Below, piece after piece: positions 24,691-35,106 of a stretch of 64,000 bases of DNA (positions are counted from its first letter, which is position 1; the number at the start of each line of letters is the position of its first letter). The stretch comes from Lentzea terrae (GTDB lineage Bacteria; Actinomycetota; Actinomycetes; Mycobacteriales; Pseudonocardiaceae), in NCBI RefSeq assembly GCF_003265345.1, contig NZ_QFWW01000012.1, positions 451-64,450 of the forward strand. Reading direction: 5' to 3'. Both the position numbers and the translations under genes were made by a program. The notes below the pieces were generated by a model, which ran no database searches, had not been told where the DNA came from, and saw nothing but the letters and a program-made list of their open reading frames with translations.

Positions 24691-25364
24691 CAGTCGGCGT
24701 TGAAGCGGAAACCGCGGCCGCGGACGGTCGCGATGCGTTTCTCGGCGGAGTTCGGGGTGCCGTCGCCGAGCTTCCGGCGCAGCCACGACATGTGCATGTC
24801 GAGCGTCTTGCTGCCCTTGAGGTCCGGGTCGTTCCAGACCTCGGAGAGGATCTCGTCGCGGCTCACGACCTGGCCCGCGCGCTGGATCAGCACCTTGAGG
24901 AGCTCGAACTCCTTGTTCGCGAGCTGGATCTCGCCGCCGTCGACCGTGACGCGGCGGGCGGCGAGGTCGACGCGCACGCCGTTGACCTCGAGCGTGCCGG
25001 GTGCGCGGCGGCGGAGCAGGGCCCGGATGCGGGCCATCAGCTCGGCCAGCCGGAACGGCTTCGCCACGTAGTCGTCCGCGCCCGCGTCCAGCCCGACCAC
25101 GAAGTCGACCTCGTCGGCGCGGGCGGTGAGCATCAACACCGGGATGCCTCTGCCGTTCTGCCGGAGTCTGCGGCAGACCTCCAACCCGTCCATGCCGGGC
25201 AGGCCGAGATCGAGGACCAGGAGATCGATGCCCCCGACCATCGCGGCTTCGAAGGCACGCGGCCCGTCCGCGACGACCTGCACTGAGTAGCCCTCCCGCG
25301 TCAACGCGCGGGAGAGCGGTTCCGCGATGGCCGGGTCGTCCTCGGCCAGCAACACCACGCTCAC
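24690..25364 (-). CDS. OmpR/PhoB-type response regulator
   Basis: The product is 224 residues if started at the GTG at 25364 (VSVVLLAEDDPAIAEP); a frame start at 25403 would overlap the divergent gene. The receiver domain has the acidic pair EDD, phospho-acceptor Asp in LLVLDLGLPGMDG, Thr in LMLTARAD and Lys in YVAKPF. The C-terminal winged helix (ELLKVLIQRAGQVVSRDEIL, TVRGRGFRF) binds DNA. Target genes are unknown. Confidence 0.93.
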   Translation of the reverse strand: MSVVLLAEDDPAIAEPLSRALTREGYSVQVVADGPRAFEAAMVGGIDLLVLDLGLPGMDGLEVCRRLRQNGRGIPVLMLTARADEVDFVVGLDAGADDYVAKPFRLAELMARIRALLRRRAPGTLEVNGVRVDLAARRVTVDGGEIQLANKEFELLKVLIQRAGQVVSRDEILSEVWNDPDLKGSKTLDMHMSWLRRKLGDGTPNSAEKRIATVRGRGFRFNAD

Positions 25365-25396
25365 GGCGCCCAGCGTATTCGTGGAACGATCGCCGC

Positions 25397-26176
25397 GTGT
25401 CACGCCACGATGCTGATCTCGAACTAGCCCTCCGCCTCGCCGACGCCGCCGACGCGATCACCTCCGCCCGATTCCGCGCTCACGACCTCACGGTGGAGCG
25501 CAAGCCGGACCGCACGCCCGTGACCGACGCCGATGTCGCCGTCGAGGACGCGATCCGCGCGGTGCTGTCCGCCGAACGCCCGTCCGACGTCGTGATGGGC
25601 GAGGAACGGGGCGGCACGCTGGACGCTTCGCGCGTCTGGGTGCTCGACCCGATCGACGGCACCAAGAACTTCCTGCGCGGCGTCCCGATCTGGGCGTCGC
25701 TGATCGCCCTGGTCGTCGACGGCACGCCGGTCGTGGGTGTCGTGTCCGCGCCCGCGCTGGGTCGCCGTTGGTGGGCCGCTGCCGGTGGTGGCGCGTTCGC
25801 GTCGGATTCCTTCGGCGAGCGCGCGATCTCCGTGTCCGGGGTGCGCTCTCTTGAGGACGCGTACGTGTCGACGACCGACGTGAAGTCGTGGGTGGAGTAC
25901 CACTCGCGCGAGGCGTATCTGCGTTTGGTGGACGCCACCTGGGAGAGCCGCGCGTTCGGTGACTTCTACCAGCACTGCCTGGTCGCCGAGGGCGCCATCG
26001 ACCTCGCTCCCGAGTGCGTGGCGAACCCGTGGGACATCGCCCCGTTCCAGGTGCTGGTGACCGAGGCGGGTGGCCGTTTCACCTCACTGTCCGGTGAGGA
26101 GCGTTACGACGGCGGCGACGTGCTGACGTCGAACGGCCACCTGCACGAGGCAGCTCTCAAGCTGTTGGCACGGTAA
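25397..26176 (+). CDS. hisN: inositol-monophosphatase-family phosphatase, HisN-type
   Basis: The product is 259 residues from a GTG. Metal-binding motifs of the family are visible: GEERGG, DPIDGTKNFLRG and the C-terminal WDIAPFQVLVTEAGG. Actinobacterial proteins of this length and motif set include HisN, the histidinol-phosphate phosphatase; other substrates such as inositol phosphate cannot be excluded. It is divergent from the two-component system with little space between. Confidence 0.88.
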   Translation: MSRHDADLELALRLADAADAITSARFRAHDLTVERKPDRTPVTDADVAVEDAIRAVLSAERPSDVVMGEERGGTLDASRVWVLDPIDGTKNFLRGVPIWASLIALVVDGTPVVGVVSAPALGRRWWAAAGGGAFASDSFGERAISVSGVRSLEDAYVSTTDVKSWVEYHSREAYLRLVDATWESRAFGDFYQHCLVAEGAIDLAPECVANPWDIAPFQVLVTEAGGRFTSLSGEERYDGGDVLTSNGHLHEAALKLLAR

Positions 26177-26411
26177 GACTTCCGCGCGCGACCTGCGCCC
26201 ACGCCAGCCGGCCGAAGAGGTAGTGGCACGCCACGCTCTCGTCGTCGAACCGGGCCCAGTCGTAGCGGTTGCCCTGCTCCTGCCAGAACACCTCGTGGCC
26301 GTTGTCGTCGGTGAGGAGGCACCAGCGCTGGTCCGCCTCCTCACCGATGCTGACGACGTCGTCCGGCACGCCGATCTTCGTCAGCCACTCCGGCAGCGTC
26401 TCGACGTTCAT
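26157..26411 (-). CDS. putative immunity protein for the TNT toxin
   Basis: The product is 84 residues, acidic and Trp-rich (LPEWLTKIGVPDDVVSI, WCLLTDDNGHEVFWQEQ). The ATG at 26411 overlaps the toxin stop by 4 bp, the position where polymorphic toxin operons carry the cognate antidote. It has no signal peptide, as expected for cytoplasmic protection. Assignment rests on position, size and acidity. Its end overlaps hisN by 20 bp on the other strand. Confidence 0.7.
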   Translation of the reverse strand: MNVETLPEWLTKIGVPDDVVSIGEEADQRWCLLTDDNGHEVFWQEQGNRYDWARFDDESVACHYLFGRLAWAQVARGSLTVPTA

Positions 26412-28936
26412 GCGGTGATCTCCGTGAGGTAGCCGAGCGCGACGAGGTCAGCGACCGGATAGGTGGTGCGGTAACGACTTCCGCCGCCGGGCTGGCCGAA
26501 CCACGGCGCGCTGATGGTGCGGTGGACAGGCAGGTCTTTGTCGACGCGGTACCTGCGATAGCCCTCGTCCGCGGCCTGCGGGGGCAGCGAGCGGTGGCTG
26601 AACGGGGTGCCCGCCGTGGCGAGGACGCGGCCTTCCGGCGTGCCGAACCGGTCGAGCTCGGCGCCTGCCTCGAGGACCTCCGGCTGGCTGTCCTCGTAGC
26701 CGCCCTCACGTTCGACCGGCCAGCGCGGGGTGCCGTCCTCGTGCTGGAAGAGGCTCTCCCAATCGCGTTCGTGCATGCCGGCCAGCGGGTCGTAGCCCTC
26801 CAGCAGCTGCTGCACTGTGCTGTGGTCTTTGCCGAGGCCCTCGGAGTGGGCGGTCGGTTGGGCGGCGGACACGTCGACCAGGTCGGCCTGCGGGTGGTCG
26901 TGCGGGGCGAACCTCGGGGTGACCTGCTGGTCTTCTTGTGCTGGTGGTGCTGGCAGCTGCCTGGCGGGCTTCGGGGCCAGGCGCGGGGCCCGGCCTGCCG
27001 ACAGGAAGATGGCCATGAACCAGCTGCCGGCCGCGGCTGCGGTGTAGGTGTGGCGGGCGATGTCGTAAGCGGATGCGGGGAGACCGGACAGGGCCTGGTT
27101 GTGCTCGCGGTTGTCGAGGCGATCCAGGCGGTCGGTGAGGGCGCCGCCCTGGTGGCCGCCGCTCAGGTCCACACCGGCCAGCGGGGCCGAGGTGACGGTC
27201 TGGCCGGTCGACCGGGCGCCGAGGTCCACACCGGACCCTGGTGCGACCGGGGCGGCGATGGTCTCGCCGACCTTCTGCGTGCCGGGGCCTGAGGCGTCGT
27301 TGCCGACGTCGCCGAACGCGGGATCCTTGAGCAGCGCGTCCTTCAGGGCGTCCTTGGCCGGGTCCTTGGCAAGCGCGTCCTTGCCACCTGCCTGGGTCTG
27401 CTGTGCCTGGCCGGGAGCCTGGTTGCCGCTCTGGCCGGCATGGCCTGAACCTTGCTGGCCGCTGACCGCGCTCTGCACGCCCGCCGCCTGCCCGGCCACT
27501 GCCTGGCCGACCGCACCCACCGCGCCCGGCACGCCCGTCTTGGCCGCCGCTGCGGCTTGCTGGGCCGCCTGCGGTCCTGCCTTCCCGTCCGCGGCCTTGG
27601 CACCCTGCTGAGCGGCCTGGCCTTGCTGAGCCTGACCCTGCTGCGCCGCACCCTGCTGGCCGGCGACCGCGCCCACCTGGGCACTTGCCGCCGGAGCCGC
27701 CGACTGCACACCACCGACAGCGCCACCCACGGCACCACCGACAGGGCCGCCCACGGGTCCACCCGCAGGTGCGCCACCGAGCGTCGGTCCGGCGGGAGCA
27801 GCCGGGGCGGCAGGACCCGCGGCCTGCGGTGCGGCCGGTTGGCCGGGCACCTCACCGCCGCGGATCAGTGGCTGGTCGAGCACTGCGGCCGAGGCCTGGG
27901 TCGTGCCTTCGGCGATCGGGCCCAGGCTGCCCTGAACGCTCGGGATCACGTCCGCCACCGGCGCGACGACCGCCGGGACGGCCTGGGCCACCTCGGGAAC
28001 CAGGCCCGGCAGGACCTGAGGCCCGCGGCCCTCGCCATGTCCTTCGCCGCGGCCGGGACCTTCGTCGTGGCCCTTGCCGGGGCCGTCGAACACCTGACCA
28101 GCGGTATCACGGCCGCCGGGTACCGCCTCGACCGCCGGCTGCAGCACGGCGGCGGCGGGGGCGGTCACGGGAGCAGCTGCGTTGAGAACTGGTGCGGCGG
28201 CGTCGGTCACGGCGCCCACGACCGGTGCGACCGGACCGGTGACAGCGCCGACCACCGGGGCGACCGGGCCGGTGACACCGCCGACCACGGGGGCGACCGC
28301 GTTGGTGACCGGTGCAACCGCCTGGGCAACGGGTTCGACCACGCCGCCGACGATGTTCGTGACCGGGGAAAGCAACCCGCCGGGGCCGTGCGCGCCCGGT
28401 GACGTGTTCACGGGCGGCGAGGCGTGGCTCATGTCCACCCCGCTGTCGAGGCGGATGGCGGCAGACAGCGTGTTCTGGAGGTTCGCGACGTTGGCCGCGG
28501 TGCCTCGGGTCAGCGTGTCGAGGCCGACCAGAGCGTTGGGGTTGCCGGTGGAAGCCGAAGCCTTGGCCGCGTCGTTGTTCTTGGCCAGCGTCACGAGCTC
28601 GCGGACGATCTCGACCTTCGCGGCACCGACCTGCTGGGCGGCGTGGTCGAGGCGGTCGGCGGCGGCGTGACAACCGCGAGCTGCGCGCTGGAGATCGCCG
28701 TCCGGCGCCACGACCTTGGCCCAACGCCCACGCGCGGCGTCACCGGTCGCGCCCGTGACACCTTCCAACGCGCGCGTCGCAGCACCGTCGGACGAGGTGC
28801 CCAGGCCCTTGATCTTGTCGCCAGCCTCGCGCCACGCGCTGGCGCTGGAGCGCATGGCGTCCTCGTCGGCCTTGGGCCACGTGACGCCTGCCTTGGCCGC
28901 GACCTCGGTGAGTTCGACGGGTAGCTCGATGCCCAT
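26408..28936 (-). CDS. polymorphic toxin with WXG100-like N-terminus and TNT NADase-like C-terminus
   Basis: The product is 842 residues. The N-terminal 180 are helical and resemble WXG100/PPE-type type VII secretion heads (WREAGDKIKGLGTSSDG, ARGRWAKVV). Residues about 180-620 are Pro/Ala/Gly/Gln-rich with VAPVVGAVTGPVAPV-like repeats, a linker through the envelope. The last 105 match the TNT domain of M. tuberculosis CpnT: ELDRFGTPEGRVL, SHRSLPP, YRRYRV, APWFGQPGGG. TNT domains hydrolyse NAD+. The usual Gln after PGGGx is Arg here (about residue 821), which may alter activity. Encoded between a WXG100 gene and a putative immunity gene. Confidence 0.88.
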   Translation of the reverse strand: MGIELPVELTEVAAKAGVTWPKADEDAMRSSASAWREAGDKIKGLGTSSDGAATRALEGVTGATGDAARGRWAKVVAPDGDLQRAARGCHAAADRLDHAAQQVGAAKVEIVRELVTLAKNNDAAKASASTGNPNALVGLDTLTRGTAANVANLQNTLSAAIRLDSGVDMSHASPPVNTSPGAHGPGGLLSPVTNIVGGVVEPVAQAVAPVTNAVAPVVGGVTGPVAPVVGAVTGPVAPVVGAVTDAAAPVLNAAAPVTAPAAAVLQPAVEAVPGGRDTAGQVFDGPGKGHDEGPGRGEGHGEGRGPQVLPGLVPEVAQAVPAVVAPVADVIPSVQGSLGPIAEGTTQASAAVLDQPLIRGGEVPGQPAAPQAAGPAAPAAPAGPTLGGAPAGGPVGGPVGGAVGGAVGGVQSAAPAASAQVGAVAGQQGAAQQGQAQQGQAAQQGAKAADGKAGPQAAQQAAAAAKTGVPGAVGAVGQAVAGQAAGVQSAVSGQQGSGHAGQSGNQAPGQAQQTQAGGKDALAKDPAKDALKDALLKDPAFGDVGNDASGPGTQKVGETIAAPVAPGSGVDLGARSTGQTVTSAPLAGVDLSGGHQGGALTDRLDRLDNREHNQALSGLPASAYDIARHTYTAAAAGSWFMAIFLSAGRAPRLAPKPARQLPAPPAQEDQQVTPRFAPHDHPQADLVDVSAAQPTAHSEGLGKDHSTVQQLLEGYDPLAGMHERDWESLFQHEDGTPRWPVEREGGYEDSQPEVLEAGAELDRFGTPEGRVLATAGTPFSHRSLPPQAADEGYRRYRVDKDLPVHRTISAPWFGQPGGGSRYRTTYPVADLVALGYLTEITA

Positions 28937-28937
28937 G

Positions 28938-29252
28938 TCAGCCCTCCAGCCTTCTCATCGCCGACGCGTTGCTCTGCTCGACGTGCCGGTACGTCTCGGC
29001 CGTCGCGGCGAGCTTCTCGCCCACGTCCCCCAACGTCGTCGCGAGTCCCGACAACGCCCCGGCCGCATCCCCGGAAGGCTTCTCGTGCGAGGCGGCGAAA
29101 CTCCGCCCCACCGCGTCGTCACCCCAGCAGGAACCGAACGCGGCCAGCGCCTTGTCGAGCGTCGAAGCGATCTCGGTCGCCTGACCGGCGAACCCCTTCA
29201 ACTCCCGCGCCCCGGCGTCCAGCCGATCGAGGTCGGCCTCGTACCCGGTCAT
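28938..29252 (-). CDS. WXG100-family (ESX-type) small protein
   Basis: The product is 104 residues forming a helical hairpin, with a CWGDD turn in place of the WXG motif and long flanking helices (GQATEIASTLDKALAAFG, LSGLATTLGDVGEKLAAT). Such proteins are type VII secretion substrates or partners; it probably pairs with the N-terminal head of the downstream toxin. One base separates it from the toxin start. Confidence 0.85.
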   Translation of the reverse strand: MTGYEADLDRLDAGARELKGFAGQATEIASTLDKALAAFGSCWGDDAVGRSFAASHEKPSGDAAGALSGLATTLGDVGEKLAATAETYRHVEQSNASAMRRLEG

Positions 29253-29734
29253 CGGACCCTCCTGTTGATGAGCTCGGAGTCGAGCCAGCTCTCCCGTTGC
29301 TCGTTGTCCTCGTCGTCATCCATCCGACGCCGAACAGGCTGCCGTCCCAAATCCACCGTCTCGGTCTCGTCCACCGCGTACTCGGCAGGCCGCAGGTCAG
29401 CCGTGCCGGCGACGAGCGCAGCGGGATCCGTCGAGGCAGGCAACACCGCACTCAACGCCTGATAGGTGCCCTCAGCAGCGGAAGCAGCGGCCGCGCCCAC
29501 AGTCCGCACGATCAGCTCGGCCAACTGCTCCGGCCGATGCCGTCGATACGCCAGCTCGGACAGCTCCAGCCCCACGAGCTTGCCGCCGGTGCCGACGGTC
29601 GCGGTGACCGTCCCATCCGGACTGGACGCCTGCCCGGACACGGCCGCGAGCTCACGCTGGACCGACGCCAGCTGCTCACGGCTGCGCCGGTAGTCGGCGA
29701 GCAGTTCCTCGACCTGCGCACGGTGGTCGGCCAC
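29249..29734 (-). CDS. YbaB/EbfC-like protein at the head of the toxin operon
   Basis: The product is 161 residues. The N-terminal coiled helix (VEELLADYRRSREQLASVQR) and TVTATVGTGGKLVGLELS match the YbaB nucleoid-associated fold, followed by an acidic tail (RRMDDDEDNEQRESW). Members of this group are regularly encoded before WXG100/ESX-type toxins in actinobacteria. It overlaps the WXG100 gene by 4 bp, making a four-gene coupled operon. DNA binding itself is not shown here. Confidence 0.78.
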   Translation of the reverse strand: MADHRAQVEELLADYRRSREQLASVQRELAAVSGQASSPDGTVTATVGTGGKLVGLELSELAYRRHRPEQLAELIVRTVGAAAASAAEGTYQALSAVLPASTDPAALVAGTADLRPAEYAVDETETVDLGRQPVRRRMDDDEDNEQRESWLDSELINRRVR

Positions 29735-29830
29735 CGAGTCCCCCTCACACGCATAGCCCTGGGCTCGGGCTCTTGGACGCCGTCGCCCTTAGATCGGTTC
29801 CCAGCGGATTCAGTTACGTACGATCAACGC

Positions 29831-30268
29831 GTGATCGCGTTCGAGGATCTGCCCGCAGGCAAAATCATCCCGCTCGGCGAGGTAATCGTCGACCGGGACG
29901 ACATGGTGGACTTCGCGCAGAAGTTCGACCCGCAACCCTTCCACCTGGACGAGGAAGCGGGCCGAAACTCGATTTTCGGCGGTTTGTCCGCCTCTGGCTG
30001 GTACACGGCGTCGCTGTGGATGCGCCGCTGGGTCGACGTGGTGCTGTCCGACTCCACCTCCCAGGGCTCGCCGGGCGGCCGCGAACTGTCCTGGCTGGCA
30101 CCGGTCTACCCGGGCGACAAGCTGACGTTCGCCGCCGAGGTGCTGACCGCCCGACTGTCGAAGAAGCGCCCGAACCTGGGCCTGGTGGAGTTCGCGGGCA
30201 CGGCTCACCGGGACGACGAGCTGGTCTACAGGTTCATCGCCACGGGGATGTTCACAGCGCGCGGCTGA
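29831..30268 (+). CDS. MaoC-like hot-dog dehydratase
   Basis: The product is 145 residues; the GTG at 29831 is chosen, as the longer frame upstream is antisense to the YbaB gene. It has the MaoC/FAS1-like pattern VDFAQKFDPQPFHLDEEAG with the hydratase Asp/His pair, and GLSASGWYTASL. It would hydrate or dehydrate enoyl/hydroxyacyl-CoA. The 3' end overlaps the convergent GNAT gene by 17 bp. Confidence 0.88.
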   Translation: MIAFEDLPAGKIIPLGEVIVDRDDMVDFAQKFDPQPFHLDEEAGRNSIFGGLSASGWYTASLWMRRWVDVVLSDSTSQGSPGGRELSWLAPVYPGDKLTFAAEVLTARLSKKRPNLGLVEFAGTAHRDDELVYRFIATGMFTARG

Positions 30269-30800
30269 CCAGTGCTCGCCGCGTCCCCCGGCGTTCGACC
30301 AGCTCGAAACCTGCGTCCAGGAACGTCGCCAGGCGGCCGTGGTACAGCTCGCCCGCCTGCAACTTCCGGCCATCGGTGTCGATCGGATACCCCTCGATCG
30401 ACTCGGCACCTGCCTTGGCCGCGTGCGACACGGCCGCGTCCAGCAGCAACGACGTCACCCCCTGCCGCCGCGCTGACCGGTGCACGTAGAAGCACGTCAC
30501 CGACCACACACCGGAGATGTCGTCGGAAACAGGAGCGGTGATCTTCGACCGGCCCAGCCTCGAGTACGAGGCCCGAGGCGCGACGGCCACCCACCCGACC
30601 GCCTCACCGGAGTCGGAGACCGCGAGCAACCCGATCGGCGAACCCAGCCGCTCACGCAGCACAGCCCGGTTGTCGTTCACTTTCAGCTCGGCGTTGGTCT
30701 GCATGAACCAGGTGCAGAAACACCACTCGACCGTCTTGCTGGTGCTGAACAACGCCTCGGCCAACGGCCAGGTCTCAGCAGTCAGCTCGACGACCTTCAC
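30252..30800 (-). CDS. GNAT-family N-acetyltransferase
   Basis: The product is 182 residues. The GTG at 30800 overlaps the HMG-CoA lyase stop (GTGA), which decides the start over the much longer frame. It contains the GNAT acetyl-CoA loop (VHRSARRQGVTSLLLDAA) and VTCFYVHRS. Substrate unknown. Coupling to the lyase gene suggests co-expression. Confidence 0.85.
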   Translation of the reverse strand: MKVVELTAETWPLAEALFSTSKTVEWCFCTWFMQTNAELKVNDNRAVLRERLGSPIGLLAVSDSGEAVGWVAVAPRASYSRLGRSKITAPVSDDISGVWSVTCFYVHRSARRQGVTSLLLDAAVSHAAKAGAESIEGYPIDTDGRKLQAGELYHGRLATFLDAGFELVERRGTRRALVSRAL

Positions 30801-31726
30801 TTGGCCAGCGCCCGCACAACCCGAGAAGGACTCGGCCGCCCGAGCTGACCAGCCATCCACACCGACGTCTCGACGAGCTTGTCCAGGTCGACACCGGTCT
30901 CGATGCCGAGCCCGTCGAGCATCCACACCAGATCCTCGGTGGCGAGGTTCCCGGTAGCCGACTCCGCGTACGGACACCCACCAAGACCACCGGCAGACGA
31001 GTCCACAGTCGTGACGCCACAACGCAAAGCGGCCAACGTGTTGGACAGCGCCTGCCCATAGGTGTCGTGGAAGTGGACAGCCAGCCGAGTCACGTCCCGG
31101 AAGCCCTCCAGCAGCGACTCGACCTGTCCCGGCGTCGCCACGCCGATCGTGTCGCCCAGCGACAGCTGCGAACACCCCATCTCCAGCAGACGCTCACCAA
31201 CGGCCACGACCTGGGCGCGCGGAACGGCACCCTCCCACGGGTCGCCGAAACACATCGACACGTACCCGCGCACATCCATGCCGGCCGCCAAAGCCCGCTT
31301 CACCGTCGGCTCGAACATCTCGAACTGCGAGTCCAGCGTGCGGTTGAGGTTCTTCGACGCGAAGGTCTCGGTGGCCGAAGCGAAGATCGCGATGTGCGAC
31401 ACCCCGGCCTCCAGCGCGCGGTCGAGGCCGCGCTCGTTCGGCACCAGCACCGGGTAGATCACGCCGGGCCGTCGGTCCAAACCGGACAGCAGTTCGGCAG
31501 CATCGGCCAGTTGCGGCACCCACTTGGGGTGCACGAACGACGTGGCCTCCAAAACGGACAGTCCGACCGAAGCAAGCCGCGACAGGAACTCCAGCTTCAC
31601 CGACACCGGCACGACCGTCGACTCGTTCTGCAGCCCGTCCCGCGCGCCGACCTCCCAGATCGTCACCCGCGAGGGGAGCGTTCCGGAGGGCACCACGTCG
31701 GGCAGGCCGGCCTCACGCGCGCCCAT
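30797..31726 (-). CDS. hydroxymethylglutaryl-CoA lyase family
   Basis: The product is 309 residues. It is a TIM-barrel enzyme: WEVGARDGLQNE (catalytic Arg and metal Asp), VSMCFGDPWEGAV, VHFHDTYGQALSNTLAAL (metal His pair) and GLGGCPYA with the active-site Cys. It splits HMG-CoA to acetoacetate and acetyl-CoA in leucine breakdown. The start overlaps the PH-protein end by 14 bp. Confidence 0.92.
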   Translation of the reverse strand: MGAREAGLPDVVPSGTLPSRVTIWEVGARDGLQNESTVVPVSVKLEFLSRLASVGLSVLEATSFVHPKWVPQLADAAELLSGLDRRPGVIYPVLVPNERGLDRALEAGVSHIAIFASATETFASKNLNRTLDSQFEMFEPTVKRALAAGMDVRGYVSMCFGDPWEGAVPRAQVVAVGERLLEMGCSQLSLGDTIGVATPGQVESLLEGFRDVTRLAVHFHDTYGQALSNTLAALRCGVTTVDSSAGGLGGCPYAESATGNLATEDLVWMLDGLGIETGVDLDKLVETSVWMAGQLGRPSPSRVVRALAK

Positions 31727-32237
31727 CGAGCGTCCTCGGGTGGAAGTCGTCGTCGGGGTTGTCGTTGACCTCGCGGTACAGCAAGGAGTGCACCCTCTCC
31801 ACGGACGGGATGTCGTCGAACTCGAGCGGCTCGTCCGACGCCGACTCGATGATCAGCGTGCCGCAGCCCAGCACCCGGTCGATCAGGCTGTGCTCGAACC
31901 GGACGCTGTTGATGCGGGACAGCGGGATGTCCAGGCCGGTGCGCTTGAACACGCCCTCGCGCGCCATGACCCGGTCCGACGTGACGATGAAGTGCGTGGT
32001 CCGCCAGCGCATCAGCGGCGCGAGCGTCAGCCAGGTGATCAGCACGAGGCCGATCACGGCCAACGCGATCCACGCGATGGTGGCCCACGGCTGGTCCACG
32101 ACGAGTCCTGCCAGGTAGGTGCCGAGCGCGACGACCACCAGCAGCCAGAACACCGGGAAGATCAGCATCTTCCAGTGGGGATGCCGGTGGATCACGACGT
32201 GCTCGCCGGAGCTCAGCAGGTCGTCGGGGTAGGCCAT
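31713..32237 (-). CDS. membrane protein with bacterial PH domain
   Basis: The product is 174 residues. Two membrane helices (about 25-45 and 50-72) precede a bPH_2 domain (TTHFIVTSDRVMAREGVFKR, DIPLSRINSVRFEHSL). It lies beside birA as Rv3278c does in M. tuberculosis. Function unknown. Confidence 0.9.
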   Translation of the reverse strand: MAYPDDLLSSGEHVVIHRHPHWKMLIFPVFWLLVVVALGTYLAGLVVDQPWATIAWIALAVIGLVLITWLTLAPLMRWRTTHFIVTSDRVMAREGVFKRTGLDIPLSRINSVRFEHSLIDRVLGCGTLIIESASDEPLEFDDIPSVERVHSLLYREVNDNPDDDFHPRTLDGRA

Positions 32238-32250
32238 GGGCCAACCCTAA

Positions 32251-33069
32251 TCACGCCGGGCGCAAATGCACCACGTCACCAGCGGACACGCCGTGATCCA
32301 CACCATCGGTGCCGCGCACGACCAACGTGCCGTCGGCCTCGATGCGCTGGGCCACCCCGAGCAGCTGAACCCCACCGGAAAGTTCGACGCGCACGCGCTC
32401 GCCGACGGTGGCGCAGTGCTCCTGGTACTCCTCCAGCACCCCGGACTCGGCCGCGTCACCTCCGTTCTTGCGCCACACGCCTTCCAGCTGGGCCAGTTCG
32501 ACCAGCAACCGGAACGCCAGCTCGCCGCGGTCGAGCTCGGCGGCGCCCACGTCCTCCAGCGACGTCGGCGCGAGACCGCCCGGCGCCGGCTGGACGTCGG
32601 CGGGCAGCTTCGCCACGTTCAGGCCGATGCCCACGACGACGGCCTGCGCGACGCCGGCGGTGATCTCGGACAGGATCCCGGCGCCCTTCTCCGCCTTGGG
32701 GCCGAGCAACAGGTCGTTCGGCCACTTCAGCGTCGCGTCGACACCAACCGATTGGGCGACGCGCACCAACGCCAGACCGGCGATGAGGTTCAGCCACGGC
32801 AGCCGTTGGGCAGGCACCTCAGAAGGTCGGAACAGCACGCTCACGTAGAGCCCGCCGGGCGGCGACGACCAGGTGCGGCCACGACGGCCCTGGCCCGCGG
32901 TCTGCTCCAACGCGATCAGCACGGTGCGGTCTTTGGCGCCTGCCGCAGCAGCTGCAGCCAGGTCCGTGTTGGTGGACGCAGTGGAGTCCACGACGTCGAG
33001 AGCGGCGTACGGACCGTTGGGTGCGACCAGCCGTGCGCGCAGCGCCTCGGCGTCGAGTGCGGTGTCCAT
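32251..33069 (-). CDS. birA: biotin-protein ligase BirA
   Basis: The product is 272 residues without an N-terminal DNA-binding domain, so a ligase only. Biotinyl-AMP site [15 protein letters not shown], then [11 protein letters not shown] with the catalytic Lys, and VVVGIGLNV, are all present. It would attach biotin to AccA3 (41683-43449). Divergent from accD5 across a 117-bp gap. Confidence 0.95.
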   Translation of the reverse strand: MDTALDAEALRARLVAPNGPYAALDVVDSTASTNTDLAAAAAAGAKDRTVLIALEQTAGQGRRGRTWSSPPGGLYVSVLFRPSEVPAQRLPWLNLIAGLALVRVAQSVGVDATLKWPNDLLLGPKAEKGAGILSEITAGVAQAVVVGIGLNVAKLPADVQPAPGGLAPTSLEDVGAAELDRGELAFRLLVELAQLEGVWRKNGGDAAESGVLEEYQEHCATVGERVRVELSGGVQLLGVAQRIEADGTLVVRGTDGVDHGVSAGDVVHLRPA

Positions 33070-33186
33070 CGCGCCAGGCTATTGGAACGAGAGAGAGTAC
33101 GTGCGACAAGAGATTGCCAACAGGTTGCCGTGACCTGGACAACTGCACGGGGCAGTTCAGCAATGCTCTCGTTAGGCTGCGAGCCC

Positions 33187-34829
<1,643 letters not shown>

Positions 34830-34833
<4 letters not shown>

Positions 34834-35045
34834 CCGCCGACCAGCCACTGCTCCGGGTCGTCAAAGGCACCCCGGACGACCACGAACTGGCGGCACTGAC
34901 CGCTGTCGTCGCCGGGCTGGCCGCGGCCGTGCCCGTCGAGGACAAGCCTGCGCGGCGTTCGGAGTGGGCCAACCCGGCTCGCCGGGTGCGCAGGCCGTTG
35001 CAGCACGGGCCGGGTGCCTGGAAGGCGTCCGGCTTCCCCGGCTAG
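34830..35045 (+). CDS. accE5: acyl-CoA carboxylase epsilon subunit
   Basis: The product is 71 residues from a GTG overlapping the accD5 stop. It has the [20 protein letters not shown] motif of actinobacterial epsilon subunits and the end AWKASGFPG. It stabilises the AccA3-AccD5 complex. Confidence 0.93.
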
Positions 35046-35047
35046 GA

Positions 35048-35091
35048 GCCTGTGGTGGTTCCGGCGTTGCGGAATCGGAACCACCACAGGC
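35048..35091. terminator. 16-bp perfect hairpin between accE5 and the DUF262 gene
   Basis: Arms 35048-35063 and 35076-35091 with a 12-nt loop. It starts directly after the accE5 stop and lies 15 bp past the end of the convergent DUF262 gene, so it can serve both. Confidence 0.85.
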
Positions 35092-35106
35092 GATACTTAG
35101 TGCGAC

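Noticed and set aside
23416..25461. Single 681-codon frame suggesting a fused kinase-regulator
   Set aside because: The N-terminal part is an out-of-frame reading of the response regulator; two separate genes meet at 24690.
33021..33186. Small gene between birA and accD5
   Set aside because: No ribosome site or conserved sequence; this is the divergent promoter gap.
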